Shown piece after piece: positions 62,564 through 64,000 of a stretch of DNA of 64,000 bases. Each line of letters starts with the position of its first letter. The first letter of the stretch is position 1. A program made the translations under genes and the position numbers. Source of the DNA: Candidatus Bealeia paramacronuclearis (GTDB lineage Bacteria; Pseudomonadota; Alphaproteobacteria; UBA9655); NCBI RefSeq assembly GCF_035607555.1, contig NZ_JAVHWZ010000002.1, forward strand, positions 434,001-498,000, given 5' to 3'. Under the pieces are notes generated by a model. It was not told where the DNA came from. It saw only the letters and a list, made by a program, of their open reading frames with translations, and searched no databases.

Positions 62564-63358
62564 TCATTTATTCTGAAGTTTTTTCAAAATCTCCTGACCT
62601 TCGAGGGATGAAAAAGCCTTTTGAGCTATTTGTGCTGTTTCAATACAATATTGACGTTCAGCTTCTGATATTTTTTTCAAACCTTTTTCAGTAGCCTCAA
62701 GCGTTTGCTGGATATCAATCTCAGAGAAATTCATTTTAGATCTCAAAACATGAGGACGCAACGCATGGATCACATCGGACAGGTCTTCGACTATTTTCTT
62801 TCGGCTTAAAAATACTGCATAATATATAGCTCGTCCCGTTTCGTTTTCAGAACCTGAAATACTCAATATATATTTTCTTAATTTAATTATTTCCATATAA
62901 TTAAGAGACAAATCCGAGGCGACTTGATTGTAAAATACAGCTAAGCTCTGGGGGATGGTGAGGTTAAAAACAAGGCGAAACTTAGTAGAAGTTATATGAA
63001 AGAAATCTTTGTCCCTCAGTGTGTTGTAGGTTTTTCTTAAATCATCCCGAAGTCTTTTTAAGAAAAAATCATTATTTTTATCATCTTCTGCAATATGATC
63101 AACTTTAAGCAGAATATTTTTTTGGATGGGATGATCAACAAATATAAAATCTTCTTTATTATTATAATCAAAACTAGAAATTATTTCCTCTAATTCCTTT
63201 GACATTTTCTTATATTTTACTAAAATATAATTCGGAATATATTTGAGTTCAATATTAGAATCTTGATGTTCATCACCCACTGAGTAAGCCCCTGTGGCTT
63301 TCGCATGACATACTGAAAAACACCCTAAGACCAAGATTACTTTAATTAACTTATTCAT
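62564..63358 (-). CDS. Exported hypothetical protein
   Basis: 264 residues with a signal peptide (KLIKVILVLGCFSVCHA) and a mostly helical, charged mature part (FFLKRLRDDLRKTYNTLRD; MNFSEIDIQQTLEATEKGL). No domain recognised. Cysteines are few, unlike the neighbouring exported proteins. Confidence 0.55.
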   Translation of the reverse strand: MNKLIKVILVLGCFSVCHAKATGAYSVGDEHQDSNIELKYIPNYILVKYKKMSKELEEIISSFDYNNKEDFIFVDHPIQKNILLKVDHIAEDDKNNDFFLKRLRDDLRKTYNTLRDKDFFHITSTKFRLVFNLTIPQSLAVFYNQVASDLSLNYMEIIKLRKYILSISGSENETGRAIYYAVFLSRKKIVEDLSDVIHALRPHVLRSKMNFSEIDIQQTLEATEKGLKKISEAERQYCIETAQIAQKAFSSLEGQEILKKLQNK

Positions 63359-63460
63359 TTCACACCATAAATTAAGGATAAATTATTTTTATCATATACA
63401 ATTAAAACCTAAATACACAAGCACCTTTTCATCCAGCAGAAAAATTCAAGACTGTTCACT

Positions 63461-64000
63461 TTAGAGCCTTTGCTCTTTTTTCTTTGCTTCCAGATCCATA
63501 ACGTAACGAATAACTTGAGCTACGGCCTTATATTGATCGGGTTTGATAAATTGATCCACTTTGACAGAGGCATAAAGCATACGCGCCAAAGGGGGATTTT
63601 GGACAACGGTCACATGTTTTTCTTGCGCCACATCTCGCATTTTAAGTGCTAGCGTATCCACCCCTTTAGCAATGACTTTTGGTGCAGGCATTTTTTCCTC
63701 CCATTTCAATGCCACCGCATAGTGGGTTGGATTCATAATCAGGACTGTGGCCTCAGGCACTTTTTCAAGGGTTCGGCTTTGAGAAATCTCCCGCTGCATT
63801 CTTTTGATTTTGGCTTTAAGGTGCGGATCCCCCTCCATTTGCTTATGCTCTTCTTTCACTTCCTGCTTACTCATTTTCATTTCTTTAAGAAATTGGAAAC
63901 GCTGGAAGAAATAATCAAACCCGGCAATCACAGCAAGGCTCACGGCGCCCGCAATAAAAAGATCCAGAATCACTGTCTTGAGTTCATTCAAAATCTCACT
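63461..64000 (-). CDS. flhB: Flagellar export protein FlhB, C-terminal part (cut by window edge)
   Basis: The frame is open through base 64000; the TTG at 63991 is internal. The end of the last membrane segment (DLFIAGAVSLAVIAGFDYFF) is followed by the linker KMSKQEVKEEHKQMEGDPHLK and the autocleaved cytoplasmic domain with NPTH (LIMNPTHYAVALKW) and PPLARMLY. FlhB switches export from rod/hook to filament proteins. It could in principle be a non-flagellar T3SS homologue; KMSKQEVKEE favours the flagellar type. The C-terminus is complete. Confidence 0.9.
   Translation of the reverse strand, partial: SEILNELKTVILDLFIAGAVSLAVIAGFDYFFQRFQFLKEMKMSKQEVKEEHKQMEGDPHLKAKIKRMQREISQSRTLEKVPEATVLIMNPTHYAVALKWEEKMPAPKVIAKGVDTLALKMRDVAQEKHVTVVQNPPLARMLYASVKVDQFIKPDQYKAVAQVIRYVMDLEAKKKEQRL

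Overview
The window reads as a chromosomal piece of an alphaproteobacterium that lives inside a eukaryotic (probably protist) host, most like the Holosporales / Paracaedibacter-Caedimonas type. Three things point there: alphaproteobacterial housekeeping order (proS-lolC-lolD-dnaE; rpsT-dnaA-dnaN without recF; a Coq7 ubiquinone hydroxylase), a heavy load of insertion sequences from at least four families, and many exported proteins with eukaryote-like or host-directed features (F-box, leucine-rich repeats, TPR-like repeats, a poly(ADP-ribose) glycohydrolase fold, a C-terminal CaaX box). The lineage is inferred from content only.

Layout. 1-6.2 kb: the 3' part of a very large RTX/VCBS-type repeat protein, split by an IS701-like element that carries a partial second copy of itself. 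6.2-9.5 kb: gene scraps, an exported papain-like protein ending in CCIL, and an ISAs1 element. 9.6-11.5 kb: two glycosyltransferases. 11.7-15.4 kb: an island of exported unknowns, including an LRR protein next to an F-box protein. 15.4-18.8 kb: rdgB-hemW, a LysE-type exporter, bolA-grxD and ftsB. 18.9-21 kb: an IS5 element beside a small exported protein, and a GNAT gene killed by a nonsense codon. 21.1-27.5 kb: hisC, accB-accC, mgtA. 27.6-31.3 kb: a translationally coupled trio (beta-CASP nuclease, AMP/thymidine phosphorylase family, PRPP-synthase family) that looks like an archaeal-style RNA and nucleotide salvage module. 31.6-33.1 kb: an ISNCY-type element with 16-bp flanking repeats. 33.1-39.8 kb: proS-lolC-lolD-dnaE. 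40.1-42.3 kb: two exported proteins, the second a PARG-like ADP-ribose hydrolase. 42.3-45.8 kb: acetoacetyl-CoA synthetase and an ABC-F ATPase with a leader-peptide attenuator. 45.9-47.9 kb: a TPR-secretin lipoprotein broken at a G8 tract. 48.2-50.6 kb: an exported TPR-like repeat protein. 50.9-57.5 kb: glyA-nrdR, dsbB-coq7, a DedA-family gene, tRNA-Leu(CAA), a thioredoxin-like gene, an L,D-transpeptidase and rpsT. 57.6-60.1 kb: dnaA-dnaN. 60.4-63.4 kb: small exported unknowns, including a tandem paralogous pair, and a perfect 29-bp palindrome. The window ends inside flhB.

The most noteworthy items are the RalA-like CaaX tail on an exported papain-fold protein, the ABC-F attenuator in which the end of the leader ORF is itself one arm of the stem covering the ribosome-binding site, the exported PARG-like enzyme, the F-box/LRR pair, the three-gene salvage operon, and the secretin whose integrity depends on the length of a G tract. 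All calls come from reading sequence; no database search was run.
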